From assembly GCF_031326205.1 (NCBI RefSeq), contig NZ_CP133721.1, positions 1 through 64,000 on the forward strand: a stretch of 64,000 nucleotides of DNA. Reading direction: 5' to 3'. The position numbers and the translations under genes are program-made. The notes under the pieces are model-generated. The model was given only the letters and a program-made list of their open reading frames with translations, did no database searches and was not told the DNA's origin. Numbering within the stretch: the first letter of the stretch is position 1; each line of letters starts with the position of its first letter. The stretch is from Flavobacterium sp. 20NA77.7. GTDB taxonomy: Bacteria > Bacteroidota > Bacteroidia > Flavobacteriales > Flavobacteriaceae. This document shows positions 52,713-61,902 of this stretch, piece by piece.

Positions 52713-53261
52713 TTATTCAAACAAATGTTTTTCAGACAAAATTTCATTTTTAAAATCATGACAATAAATAAAATTATCTTTAGAATCGAATAATTGAATT
52801 ACTTCTTCTCTTAACAACTTAGTTGGTTTATCTGAAATTATAGATTGATATGATGAAAACTGAAAACATTTATAATCCAAATCTAAATGATGCTTAGGAT
52901 TTAAATGAACGTATTGAATCAAATTTAATAAATACGTTTCATTTATAATTTGTATTCTTTTAAAGTGTTTTTCAAATAAACTTCCTGTTCTGTTGTTTTG
53001 TTTATTGAATGCTTTTACATATGAATTGAAAAGATTCGAAAGAGCTTGAGTAATTTCTTTTTCATTTACAATTCGAATAATAAAATGAAAGTGATTATCC
53101 ATTAAACAATAAGCAAAAGTATCGGCTTTATTTTCTAAATATTTTGAGTAAAGTTTTAAAAAATATTGTTTGTTTTCGACTGAATTAAAAATAGTTTCAC
53201 TATTTATGCCTCGGTTGTAAATGTGGTATACTTTGTCTTTTTCTAAAACTTCTAATTTCAT
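52713..53261 (-). CDS. REP-associated tyrosine transposase (RAYT, Y1/HUH family)
   Basis: This 182-residue protein has the single-strand transposase features: YHIYNRGINSETIF at the N-terminus, the metal-binding HxH in MDNHFHFIIRI (about 55-65), GSLFEKHFKRI, and the putative catalytic tyrosine in NLIQYVHLNPKHH (about 116). RAYTs are domesticated relatives of IS200/IS605 transposases that act on REP hairpins. Several such hairpins lie within ~500 bp on each side, and its start codon is inside one repeat. It appears complete. Confidence 0.88.
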   Translation of the reverse strand: MKLEVLEKDKVYHIYNRGINSETIFNSVENKQYFLKLYSKYLENKADTFAYCLMDNHFHFIIRIVNEKEITQALSNLFNSYVKAFNKQNNRTGSLFEKHFKRIQIINETYLLNLIQYVHLNPKHHLDLDYKCFQFSSYQSIISDKPTKLLREEVIQLFDSKDNFIYCHDFKNEILSEKHLFE

Positions 53262-53303
53262 GGGGTGCTTTTTTATACCTACAAGGTTTTGGAAACCTTG
53301 CAG
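53256..53303. repeat. REP-like repeat upstream of RAYT
   Basis: It contains the RAYT start codon (reverse strand 53259-53261), a T-run and the CCTACAAGGTTTTGG...CCTTGCAG hairpin. Directly repeated at 52652-52698. Confidence 0.8.
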
Positions 53304-53318
53304 AATTGTTTTGTGTGT

Positions 53319-53351
53319 ACTTGCAAAGTGTTTTTTAGACCTTGTACTTGC
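53319..53351. repeat. REP-like hairpin repeat (type 2)
   Basis: ACTTGCAAAGTG, a T-run, then GACCTTGTACTTG. A further partial copy (ACTTGCAAGC) begins at 53361. Confidence 0.65.
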
Positions 53352-53389
53352 TTTTTTGATACTTGCAAGCTTTTCAATTCTTTGAGGAA

Positions 53390-53593
53390 TTAATTTACAA
53401 TATAAATTATTATTCCAACTATAATTAAAAACAATGCGAAGCCTAATCTAGTATTCCAATTTTCATTCTTAATTTCAGTGAATGGTTTTTTTCCTGAATA
53501 ACAAATCCATTTGGCCAGCATACCAAGTCTTTTAAAAAAGAAGTACATGCCTTCTTGTCCTAAATTGATAATTATATCTTCAAAAAAATTCAT
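53390..53593 (-). CDS. Hypothetical small membrane protein
   Basis: This 67-residue protein starts MNFFEDIIINLGQEGMYFFF and ends with a hydrophobic helix (about 48-66, LGFALFLIIVGIIIYIV). I do not recognise it. It sits between REP-like repeats, downstream of the SpmAB-like gene with a 51-bp gap. The composition (a soluble part then one helix) is consistent with a real small protein, but no homology can be claimed. Confidence 0.55.
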   Translation of the reverse strand: MNFFEDIIINLGQEGMYFFFKRLGMLAKWICYSGKKPFTEIKNENWNTRLGFALFLIIVGIIIYIVN

Positions 53594-53604
53594 CTTTATT
53601 TAAA

Positions 53605-53634
53605 CACCTACAAGGTTTCCAAAACCTTTCAGGA
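53605..53634. repeat. REP-like hairpin repeat (type 1)
   Basis: CACCTACAAGGTTTCC then AAAACCTTTCAGG. It lies 10 bp from the stop of the SpmAB-like gene and may also act as a terminator. Confidence 0.75.
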
Positions 53635-53644
53635 AATCAACTAG

Positions 53645-55084
53645 TTAAAAAAACCAACTTGCTACAAAAATCGCCGTAATTACACAGATTAAATCTACTA
53701 AAAGCATCATTCCTAATGTATAGCGTGTGTTTTTCACATTAATACTTCCAAAATAAACTGCAATGACATAGAAAGTTGTTTCGGCACTGCATTGGAAAAT
53801 ACAGCTCAATCTTCCCGTTAAAGAATCTGGGCCAAATTGTTTCATCGCATCAATCATAAAGCCACGCGAACCACCTGAACTAAATGGACGCAACATGGCA
53901 ACGGGAAGTGAATCTGTGATTTCTTTGGCTACACCTAAGTGAGAGAAAGCAAAGGAAATTCCATTGCCTATCATTTCAAACAAACCACTGTTTCTAAACA
54001 AGGAAATAGCGACTAACATTCCCATCACATAAGGAAAAATGGTTACGCCTGTTTTTAATCCGTTGTTAGCTCCTGTTACAAACGTGTCGAAAATAGTAGT
54101 TTTGTGTTCCACGAATTTTTTTTCTTGTATAAAGGAAAAGATAAGTGTGAAACCTATAATGAGAATTAATAGTAGTCCGGAAAGGTTAGAAGTAAAGTAA
54201 TTTTTCCCGATTAAATCTAAACTGTTCACATAAAATAACAACCCTACGATAGCGCCAATAACACCCATTAAAACCGCTAGTAACGAAGCGCTTTTGAAGT
54301 TGATTTTTTGTTTGATTCCTACTAATAAAAAGGCAGCAATGGTTCCTACAAACGAAGTAATGATGCATGGCAACATGACATCGGCGGGATTGGCAGCGTT
54401 TTCAGCAGCACGGTAACCAATTATTGAAGTAGGAATCAACGTTAAACCAGCCGCATGCAAACACATGAACATGATTTGCGCATCGCTGGCTTTTTCTTTA
54501 TCAGGGTTTAATTCTTGTAAGCTTTGCATGGCTTTTAGACCAAAAGGCGTTGCAGCAGAATCTAACCCTAAGAAGTTGGCTGAAAAGTTCAACGTCATGT
54601 ACGAAATGGACTCGTGATTTTTAGGGATAGAAGGAAAAACTTTAGCAAACAGTGGACTTAGTTTTGTTGCTAAACGTTCAGACGCTCCGGAAATGATAAG
54701 CAGTTCCATAATGCCACAGAAAAACGACAAATAGGCAATTAAAGGCAAAATTAAATCAAACAAACTGGTTTTTGTCATAGGCAATAAACCGTCTGCTTTT
54801 TGTGTGCCGCTGTAAACTTTTACCGTTTGATTGGAGTACACATAGGTGGTATCAGCATCTTTTGTGTTGCGATTAACAACATAGGTTTTGTCTTCTTTTT
54901 TTTGTAAACTATCTTGAATAAATTGTGGTACTTCTTTTATATACTTTTCATTGATTAAAAGCGGTTCGCCTTGTTTGCCATTTAGTACATAATCTATGGA
55001 ATAATATTGTGAAGAAAACAAACCCACTACCACAAAAAAGATAGATGAAATAAAAATGACCAACCAAAATCTACTTAATACCAT
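53645..55084 (-). CDS. Nucleoside-recognition (Gate) domain membrane protein, SpmA-SpmB fusion type
   Basis: This 479-residue membrane protein has an N-terminal helix, a ~75-residue extracytoplasmic insert (about 28-105) and two Gate domain halves. The first half has NFSANFLGLDSAATPFGLKAM; the second has TGVTIFPYVMGMLVAISLFRNSG and RPFSSGGSRGFMIDAM. These match SpmA and SpmB of Bacillus, here fused in one chain as is usual in Bacteroidota. The transported molecule is unknown. The long insert between the first helix and the SpmA part is notable. Confidence 0.87.
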   Translation of the reverse strand: MVLSRFWLVIFISSIFFVVVGLFSSQYYSIDYVLNGKQGEPLLINEKYIKEVPQFIQDSLQKKEDKTYVVNRNTKDADTTYVYSNQTVKVYSGTQKADGLLPMTKTSLFDLILPLIAYLSFFCGIMELLIISGASERLATKLSPLFAKVFPSIPKNHESISYMTLNFSANFLGLDSAATPFGLKAMQSLQELNPDKEKASDAQIMFMCLHAAGLTLIPTSIIGYRAAENAANPADVMLPCIITSFVGTIAAFLLVGIKQKINFKSASLLAVLMGVIGAIVGLLFYVNSLDLIGKNYFTSNLSGLLLILIIGFTLIFSFIQEKKFVEHKTTIFDTFVTGANNGLKTGVTIFPYVMGMLVAISLFRNSGLFEMIGNGISFAFSHLGVAKEITDSLPVAMLRPFSSGGSRGFMIDAMKQFGPDSLTGRLSCIFQCSAETTFYVIAVYFGSINVKNTRYTLGMMLLVDLICVITAIFVASWFF

Positions 55085-55151
55085 GTGTCGTTTTTTTTGT
55101 AAATGTACTTATTTTTTGTAAAACGCTATAACGTTTAGATTTTAAGTCATA

Positions 55152-55178
55152 AAAAAAGCGGCTCATTGAGCCGCTTTT
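55152..55178 (-). terminator. Terminator of the TonB-dependent receptor gene
   Basis: An 11-12 bp GC-rich stem (55154-55165 with 55167-55178) with a tiny loop is followed, on the reverse strand, by a run of seven Ts. It is the most GC-rich terminator in the window. Confidence 0.88.
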
Positions 55179-55200
55179 AACTATATGTTTTATGCTTGTA

Positions 55201-57972
55201 TTAGAATTTGTAAGCAACGCTTAAGTTCCAAGTTCTACCAAATCCGAAGAATACTTGGTTAGCGTTAGCTACACCATTGTATAATCTATTGTTAGAAGCA
55301 TAAGTTCCTAAAGAAGGGTTTGTTGAACTTACGTTATCATCAGCAAAGATGTTTGTTTTAGACTCAGCAATATACACTTTGTCTAATACGTTGTTCATGT
55401 TAAATCTGAAGTTTAATGACTCAGATTTGTTTTTACCTAACTCCATTTTATAAGACACCCCAGCATCTAACAAACCGAATGAAGGTAATTGTAATGAACC
55501 TTTGTTGTTAGCAGTTGTAAAGTTAGCAGGAGAAATAGCTGCATACAATCTATCTGCATATCTGTAATTAGCATCTATTTTTAACCCATTAGTTACTTTA
55601 TACGCAGCTCCTAAGGCAGCAGTGGTTTGTGCAGCATCACCTACTTTTACACCGTCTAAATATAAAGTTGATCCCGTACCGATTTGTGCGTTATTAACAT
55701 CATATCTGTTAGCTGTAATATCGTTTTTGTAATACCAGTTACCGTAAGAGAACATACCGTTGATGTCTAATTTTTTCAATGGTTTGTACGTAAACTCTAA
55801 CTCTACCCCGTCGTGTACTTCTTGGATTCCAGCAAAGTCGAAATAACCCCCTTGGTTAGTTGGAGCCGCATCAGTACTTCTTTGGTATCTATCTTTCCAA
55901 GTCGTGTGGTAAATATTTACATTAGCATTGAAAGTAGCAGATTTAAATCCGTACCCTGCTTCTAAACCAAAAATCTTTTCATTGGTTAAGTTTTCGTTAA
56001 CTAACGATTTGTTATTTGGATATACCGCATTAAAGAATGGTTGTTTTGAGTAATATCCAGTGTTTACAAATACATTGTGTTGTTCGTTGATGTTGTAGTT
56101 AACACCCCCTTTGATGTTTCCACCCATAATGTTTTTGTAGCTTGTAGAAGATAAAGGATTAGATGTTAAATACAAGAAATAATCATTTTTCTTAAATCCT
56201 TGTTGAGAAACCGCTCCTTGAACAAAAGCAGTTAATTTTTCAGTTGCATACTCTAATTGTGTAAAGGCACCAAACCATCTTACTAAACCATCATTGTTGT
56301 AATTGATAGCTTTTTGGTAATTTGTATTAAAGAATGGATTTCCGTTTGGAGTTGTATTGTAAGTCCATGTAACAATTTCATTAGGATTATTGATGTCTCC
56401 AGTAGAAACACCTGATCCATTTCTATAGAATGTAGAACCTAATAAATCGTTTAATACTTGGTAGTGAATACCTCTGTACGTTCTCATGTCCACACCAAAG
56501 TCTAACGTAAATTTATCTGTTAACTTCGTGTTTAAGTTCATGATACCTCCGTACCAGTTGTGTGAGTTGATAGATGATATTTTAGAAATACCATTTGTAG
56601 CCGTATTAGATGTAGATGAACTATTTTCATAATACCCACCAATTGTAGCTCTAGGAGCTGGTGCAAAAGTACCATTTGTTACTGCTTGACCTTGGTTCCA
56701 TGCTTGGATAAAATCAACGTTAATTGTTCCATCAGGAAGTCTTAAGTTAGCATTGTTGTATTGGTTACCTCTGATAGCGCCTGTACCGTTAGATCCACCA
56801 CCACGGCCCCAAGAACCGTAAAATACTGTAGATAATTTCATTTTGTCAGAGATTTTCCAATCCCAGTTTAACGACATTACTGGTTTGTGGTAGAAATTCG
56901 TTCTGAAACTGTATTCTTCCCCGTTTAATCTACCCCAATCAGAGTTGTATTTAATATTTGGTTCACCATTTACACCATATTGAATGTATTGTGCAATTGT
57001 TGGCGCAGCAGATCTTTGGTTGTGCCATTGTGGCGCACCTGTAATGATGAATTGTAAATCATGTTTTTTATTGATTTCATATCCTAAACCAACAAAATAG
57101 TTGTACCCTTCAAATTTAGTTCCATCCACGTATCCGTTACCAGTAGTGCTTGAAAATAAAACAGAAGCAGATAAACCATTTTTCATTTTACCTGTGTTGT
57201 AAGAATATTGAGCTTTTAAATAATCGTTGTTACCAATTGTAACACCAATATTTCCGCCTTGTTTTTGGTCTGCAGATTTAGTTACTACGTTAATAGTACC
57301 TCCCACAGAAGAAATAGCTAATTTAGAAGAACCTAAACCTCTTTGTACTTGCATAGCGCTCGTTACATCAGATAAACCAGCCCAGTTACTCCAGTAAACA
57401 GAACTGTTTTCCATGTCATTAACAGGTACCCCGTTAATTAATACCGCAATGTTGTTTTGGTTAAATCCACGAATGTTTACTCTTGAATCACCAAAACCAC
57501 CACCTGATTTAGTTGCATACGCAGAAGGGGTGTTGTTTAAGATTTCAGGAAACTCTTGGTTACCTAATTTTTCAGCAATAACAGAAGCTTTAATTGTAGA
57601 AACAGCCACTGGCGTTTTTCTGTTTTTAGCTACGTCAATTGTTGTTGTTTTTACTACTACCTCTTCAATAGAAGACGTGTTAGATTGTAGGGAAATAGAT
57701 CCTAAGTCTTGACTACCTGAGAATGCATATTCTTTTGCATCAAAACCGATAAATGAAACTACAAGAGTTCCTTTACTTTCTTTAGAAGTAATTTTAAAAC
57801 TTCCATTCTCTGAAGTCAATACAGAAATTGAACTTCCTTTTACTTTTACTGTAGCGCTAGCTAAAGGTTTGTTAGCATCATCAACTACTGTACCAGTTAC
57901 AGTTGTTTGTGCAATTGCCATTGATGAAAACATCATTACCAATGCGAAAAACAAAAAGTTAATTTTTTTCAT
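55201..57972 (-). CDS. TonB-dependent receptor with carboxypeptidase-like N-terminal domain
   Basis: This 923-residue outer-membrane protein has a signal peptide (MKKINFLFFALVMMFSSMAIAQ), a CarboxypepD_reg-like domain (about 23-105, TTVTGTVVDDANKPL), a plug domain (about 115-230, NNTPSAYATKSGGGFGDSRVNIRGF in part) and a long beta-barrel ending in the outer-membrane signature LSVAYKF. Substrate is not evident; no SusD partner follows. A reverse-strand TACTTTTG at 57996-58003 is a likely -7 element. The gene ends in a strong terminator, so it is probably transcribed alone. Confidence 0.92.
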   Translation of the reverse strand: MKKINFLFFALVMMFSSMAIAQTTVTGTVVDDANKPLASATVKVKGSSISVLTSENGSFKITSKESKGTLVVSFIGFDAKEYAFSGSQDLGSISLQSNTSSIEEVVVKTTTIDVAKNRKTPVAVSTIKASVIAEKLGNQEFPEILNNTPSAYATKSGGGFGDSRVNIRGFNQNNIAVLINGVPVNDMENSSVYWSNWAGLSDVTSAMQVQRGLGSSKLAISSVGGTINVVTKSADQKQGGNIGVTIGNNDYLKAQYSYNTGKMKNGLSASVLFSSTTGNGYVDGTKFEGYNYFVGLGYEINKKHDLQFIITGAPQWHNQRSAAPTIAQYIQYGVNGEPNIKYNSDWGRLNGEEYSFRTNFYHKPVMSLNWDWKISDKMKLSTVFYGSWGRGGGSNGTGAIRGNQYNNANLRLPDGTINVDFIQAWNQGQAVTNGTFAPAPRATIGGYYENSSSTSNTATNGISKISSINSHNWYGGIMNLNTKLTDKFTLDFGVDMRTYRGIHYQVLNDLLGSTFYRNGSGVSTGDINNPNEIVTWTYNTTPNGNPFFNTNYQKAINYNNDGLVRWFGAFTQLEYATEKLTAFVQGAVSQQGFKKNDYFLYLTSNPLSSTSYKNIMGGNIKGGVNYNINEQHNVFVNTGYYSKQPFFNAVYPNNKSLVNENLTNEKIFGLEAGYGFKSATFNANVNIYHTTWKDRYQRSTDAAPTNQGGYFDFAGIQEVHDGVELEFTYKPLKKLDINGMFSYGNWYYKNDITANRYDVNNAQIGTGSTLYLDGVKVGDAAQTTAALGAAYKVTNGLKIDANYRYADRLYAAISPANFTTANNKGSLQLPSFGLLDAGVSYKMELGKNKSESLNFRFNMNNVLDKVYIAESKTNIFADDNVSSTNPSLGTYASNNRLYNGVANANQVFFGFGRTWNLSVAYKF

Positions 57973-57995
57973 GTTGTTAGTTTAAAAATTTTCAG

Positions 57996-58003
57996 CAAAA
58001 GTA
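57996..58003 (-). promoter_or_regulatory. -7 promoter element for the TonB receptor
   Basis: TACTTTTG on the reverse strand matches TAnnTTTG and lies 23 bp before the ATG at 57972. The leader ends AAACTAACAAC before the ATG. Confidence 0.6.
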
Positions 58004-58040
58004 GTATAATTTTTTTAATAAATGTTAACTTAATATTAAC

Positions 58041-58071
58041 AAAAAAAAATCAAGCGGGAAGGCTTGATTTT
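58041..58071 (-). terminator. pgi operon terminator
   Basis: A 10-bp stem (58046-58055 with 58062-58071) with a 6-nt loop is followed by a long T-run on the reverse strand. It ends the DUF3108-kynA-M23-pgi transcript. Confidence 0.88.
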
Positions 58072-58079
58072 ATTGGTAT

Positions 58080-59720
58080 CTATTTCGTTTTAAACCGTTT
58101 AATTAGCTGTTTAGTAGAACTGTCATGGGCGCTAATTTCTTCCGATTCGATGTCTTTTAACACGGAATTAGCTAATTGTTTTCCAAGTTCAACGCCCCAT
58201 TGATCATAACTATAAATGTTCCAAATAACACCTTGCACAAAAATTTTATGCTCATAAAGCGCCACTAATGCACCTAAGGTTTCAGGTGTTAATTTATCAA
58301 TTAATAAGGTATTGGTAGGTTTGTTTCCTTCAAACACTTTAAAAGGAATTAATTCTTTAACTTGTTCCTCTGTTTTGCCTTGTGCTTTAAATTCGGCAAT
58401 AACTTGTTCTTTTGTCTTACCCATTAGTAAGGCTTCGGTTTGTGCAAAGAAGTTAGACATCAATTTATTATGATGGTCTTGTTCACCATATAAAGGATGT
58501 ATGAAGCCTATAAAATCAGTGGGAATTAATTTTGTTCCTTGATGAATTAATTGGAAAAACGCATGTTGGGAATTGGTACCAGGTTCTCCCCAAACTATTG
58601 TTCCTGTTTGATAATTTACAGGCTGACCATTTCTTGCTATTGATTTTCCATTACTTTCCATAATACCTTGTTGCAAGTAAGGTGCTAGTTTTTGTAAATA
58701 TTGGGTATAAGGAATCAATGCTTCTGTTTCGGCACCAAAAAAATTATTGTGCCAAATGCTTAATAAAGCTAATAGTACAGGAATATTTTTGTCAAACGAG
58801 GTTTCTTTAAAATGGGAGTCCATTTTAGTTGCGCCTAGCAATAGTTTGTCAAAATTGTCAAATCCTACAGCGAGTGCTATTGAAAGTCCAACGGCACTCC
58901 ATAGTGAAAATCTTCCGCCAACCCAGTCCCACATTGGAAAAATGTTGTCAGGGGCAATTCCGAATTCGGTAACTTTTTCTAGATTTGTAGAAACAGCAAC
59001 AAAGTGTTTAGCCACATCTTCTTGATTTGCGTGTTGTAAAAACCATTTTCTTACGGTTTCTGCATTTGTCAACGTTTCTTGGGTAGTAAATGTTTTTGAA
59101 GCAACTACAAATAGTGTTGTCTCAGGATTTATTTTTTTTAGAATTTCTTGTACATGATCTCCATCTACATTAGAAATAAAATGGGTTTGTAAAGAAGACT
59201 TGTAAAATTGTAACGCTTCTACAATCATGGCTGGACCTAAGTCAGAACCGCCAATACCAATATTCACGACCGTAGTAAAAGATTGGTTTGTATAGCCTTT
59301 TCTTGCTCCAGAAAGCACTTCATTTACAAATACTTTCATTTTGTTTTTAGTATGCTGAATGTCTTCTGTAATATTTGTTCCATCAACAATGAACGACTCA
59401 TTAGAAAAACTTCGTAAAGCCGTGTGTAGTACAGCTCTATTTTCTGTTTCATTTATTTTTTCTCCAGAAAAATAACTTGATATGGCGTTCTTTAGTTCTA
59501 CTTCTTCTGCTAGTTGAAGTAATAAGTTAATCGTTTCTTGCGTCCAATTGTTTTTTGAATAATCGACAAAAAAATCTTCCCATTCAATTGAAAATTTAGC
59601 CGCACGATTGCTGTCGTTTTGAAATAATTCTTTTATTGATTGTTTTTTTTGTTCGGCATAATGATCGTTTAATTTCTTCCAAGCGGTCGTTTCTGTGGGA
59701 TTAATTTTTGCTAAAGCCAT
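58080..59720 (-). CDS. pgi: Glucose-6-phosphate isomerase
   Basis: This 546-residue enzyme interconverts glucose 6-phosphate and fructose 6-phosphate. Motifs include [45 protein letters not shown] and [11 protein letters not shown] with the catalytic His and Glu. It is the last gene of a four-gene transcript and follows the M23 gene by 3 bp. The length is typical of the long bacterial form. Confidence 0.96.
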   Translation of the reverse strand: MALAKINPTETTAWKKLNDHYAEQKKQSIKELFQNDSNRAAKFSIEWEDFFVDYSKNNWTQETINLLLQLAEEVELKNAISSYFSGEKINETENRAVLHTALRSFSNESFIVDGTNITEDIQHTKNKMKVFVNEVLSGARKGYTNQSFTTVVNIGIGGSDLGPAMIVEALQFYKSSLQTHFISNVDGDHVQEILKKINPETTLFVVASKTFTTQETLTNAETVRKWFLQHANQEDVAKHFVAVSTNLEKVTEFGIAPDNIFPMWDWVGGRFSLWSAVGLSIALAVGFDNFDKLLLGATKMDSHFKETSFDKNIPVLLALLSIWHNNFFGAETEALIPYTQYLQKLAPYLQQGIMESNGKSIARNGQPVNYQTGTIVWGEPGTNSQHAFFQLIHQGTKLIPTDFIGFIHPLYGEQDHHNKLMSNFFAQTEALLMGKTKEQVIAEFKAQGKTEEQVKELIPFKVFEGNKPTNTLLIDKLTPETLGALVALYEHKIFVQGVIWNIYSYDQWGVELGKQLANSVLKDIESEEISAHDSSTKQLIKRFKTK

Positions 59721-59723
59721 AGT

Positions 59724-60953
59724 TTATTCTTTAAAGGTTTTTGAGGAAATATCGTCTAGTTCTTTTTTTAGTGGTTTAATATAGGTTAAATAAGCTCCCT
59801 TTTGTTTTTTAGACATGGGTTCGGTATTTGGTAATTTTAGTCGAAGTGGATCTACTTGTACGCCATTTTTCCAAAAGCGATAACACACGTGAGGTCCAGT
59901 GGCTAATCCCGTACTTCCTACACGTCCAATAATTTGTCCTTGCGAAACACGTTGTCCTTGTTTCACTAAAATTCTGGACATATGTAAATACTGTGTTGCA
60001 TACATGCCGTTATGTTTAACTTTTACAAAATTACCATTACCTGCAGTGTAGCCTGTTTTTTCAACAACACCTGTAGCGGTAGTTTTTATAGGTGTACCGT
60101 GTGGGGCAGCATAATCTGTACCGTTGTGTGCTTTCCATCTGAGCTGAACGGGGTGAAATCGCATACGGGTAAAACGAGAAGTTAGTCTAAAATAGTCTAA
60201 AGGCGCTTTTAAAAACATGTTTTTTAGTCCTTTTCCTTCGTCGTCGTAGTAGTCAAATTTTTTATATTTTTCGTCTAATTTGTATGGAAACGCATAGATT
60301 TTTTTGCCTTTATATTCAAAGTAACAGGCTTCAATTTTATCTACACCTAAATATTCTCCATTTTGAAAATATTTTTCCTGAATGGTTACGGCAAATTTAT
60401 CTCCTTTTTGAATTTTAAAGAAGTCAATCGTGTAGGCATAGATTAGCGCTAATTGATTAGCTAAAGTAGCACTTACCTTATTTCTTTCTAATGTTTCTGA
60501 CAATGAGCCGTCAAGAGCTGCCGCCACCGTTCTTCGTTTTGTAATGGTTGGTTTTTGTTTCAGTTGAACAACAATACTGTCTCTTAAATCGACTACTAAA
60601 TAATTTGTTTTGTCTTGCACATAGACTAAAGCTTTGAGTGCTTTTTTATTTTTTTTATCGGAAAAAGTGAAAATAGCTTTACCCGCCCGAATGTTTTTTA
60701 AATTAAATGTGTCTTTAATTTTTTCAGTAACATCATGAATTTTTAAGCTGTCAGGTAAGCTGTAGTTTTCTAAAATGGTGCTAAACGTATCTCCTGCGTG
60801 CAAGGTATCGGTAACCACTGAAAAATCATTAAAAGTAAAGCCGAAATCTTTAATTATGGGCTCTTTTTTAATTTTTTTAGTTGTGTTAGTTTCACTTTTT
60901 TGATTGCAAGAAACGCTTAATAAAGCTAGAAAAATGTAAATTATATAGTTCAA
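59724..60953 (-). CDS. M23 (LytM) peptidase lipoprotein
   Basis: This 409-residue protein has a lipoprotein signal with the cysteine at 16 (LLSVSCNQKS), a middle region of ~220 residues as in MepM-type endopeptidases (AALDGSLSETL near 145), and a C-terminal M23 domain. Zinc and catalytic residues are H276, D280 (HNGTD), H324 (LHMS) and H355; the last zinc ligand, normally His of HxH, is C357 (GPHVCYRF). It should cut peptidoglycan cross-links. Translation starts at a TTG, supported by an AAGGAGG sequence 8 nt upstream. Confidence 0.9.
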   Translation of the reverse strand: MNYIIYIFLALLSVSCNQKSETNTTKKIKKEPIIKDFGFTFNDFSVVTDTLHAGDTFSTILENYSLPDSLKIHDVTEKIKDTFNLKNIRAGKAIFTFSDKKNKKALKALVYVQDKTNYLVVDLRDSIVVQLKQKPTITKRRTVAAALDGSLSETLERNKVSATLANQLALIYAYTIDFFKIQKGDKFAVTIQEKYFQNGEYLGVDKIEACYFEYKGKKIYAFPYKLDEKYKKFDYYDDEGKGLKNMFLKAPLDYFRLTSRFTRMRFHPVQLRWKAHNGTDYAAPHGTPIKTTATGVVEKTGYTAGNGNFVKVKHNGMYATQYLHMSRILVKQGQRVSQGQIIGRVGSTGLATGPHVCYRFWKNGVQVDPLRLKLPNTEPMSKKQKGAYLTYIKPLKKELDDISSKTFKE

Positions 60954-60961
60954 TAGTTGTC

Positions 60962-60968
60962 CCTCCTT
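60962..60968 (-). promoter_or_regulatory. Shine-Dalgarno sequence supporting a TTG start
   Basis: The reverse strand reads AAGGAGG here, 8 nt before the TTG at 60951-60953. Such a strong SD is unusual in this window and fixes the start of the M23 gene. Confidence 0.75.
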
Positions 60969-60972
60969 GTTT

Positions 60973-61896
60973 TTATTCGCCCCAGTTGTCTAATTCTTCT
61001 TTAGTCCATAATTCAGGGAAAAATATTCTTTTTTGGTATTTTGGAAGCATGTATTTTTTCCAATCACTTCCGCCAGTTGCTTCACCCGTACCATGTCCGC
61101 TTTCAATATATTTTTTAGCCGCATTAAAATGGCCCATTACCCATGTAATATTTACGGTTTTGTCATAGTGTCTCATGGCAGCAACTAATTCAGGGTTTTT
61201 TTGATCTTCTTCGGGAAGTTGCTTGAACTTTTTCCAAATATTTATAGTATTATACGTTTCCATATGTCGTAAAAATTCGGCTTTGTATTTGCGTTCAAAT
61301 TCGAGAATTAAATAACTTTTTTCGCCTGTTTGATAATCTTTTCCAGCAGCTTGCCAATACAAATGTTCAAATGCATGTTCGTAAGGTGTATTTCTGTCAA
61401 TGGTTGCTCTAAATCTATTGTCAATAAGATTGATTAAGTCTGTAGATGAAAATTCTATTAAACGGTATTGTGCGCTTTGAAAGCCACTTGCAGGAGTTAA
61501 AGTGTTTCTAAATTTCATGTATTGTTCTACCTCCATTCCGTCTCCCATAATGTCAAAAGAAGTAGTAAGCATGTCAAAATATCTAGAAATACGTCGCATT
61601 TTTTCTGTAAAGAAAGCCCTAGTCAATGTGGTGGCATGGCACACTTGTTCAATTTCCCAAAGAATCATTTTGAACAACAATTCATTGACTTGATGGTACA
61701 TTACAAACACCATTTCGTCAGGCAATGTGGTTCTTTGTATTTGAAGGTTTAGTAAGGCGTCTGTTTGAATATAATCCCAATATGTAATGGGTTTTGCCCA
61801 AAGCAATCCTTCTAAATGCGTGGCTGTTTTTTGATTGATATTTTTGAATTTTTCATCTAAAAGATCAATTTTTTCTTTTATCTCAGGTGTTAACAT
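60973..61896 (-). CDS. kynA: Tryptophan 2,3-dioxygenase
   Basis: This 307-residue heme enzyme opens tryptophan to N-formylkynurenine, the first step of the kynurenine pathway. FVMYHQVNELLFKMILWE and FRNTLTPASGFQSAQYR are substrate-site motifs, and the TWVMGHFNAAKKY plus GTGEATGGSDWKKYM segments include the heme-ligand region and the family signature. It lies 6 bp after the DUF3108 gene. No other kynurenine genes are in the window; hppD nearby belongs to tyrosine breakdown. Confidence 0.94.
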   Translation of the reverse strand: MLTPEIKEKIDLLDEKFKNINQKTATHLEGLLWAKPITYWDYIQTDALLNLQIQRTTLPDEMVFVMYHQVNELLFKMILWEIEQVCHATTLTRAFFTEKMRRISRYFDMLTTSFDIMGDGMEVEQYMKFRNTLTPASGFQSAQYRLIEFSSTDLINLIDNRFRATIDRNTPYEHAFEHLYWQAAGKDYQTGEKSYLILEFERKYKAEFLRHMETYNTINIWKKFKQLPEEDQKNPELVAAMRHYDKTVNITWVMGHFNAAKKYIESGHGTGEATGGSDWKKYMLPKYQKRIFFPELWTKEELDNWGE

Positions 61897-61902
61897 GCTG
61901 TG

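Noticed and set aside
52547..53634. Possible CRISPR array from repeated ~27-bp hairpins
   Set aside because: The repeats differ in orientation and type, have uneven spacing filled by a transposase gene, and there are no cas genes. REP-like elements explain them better.
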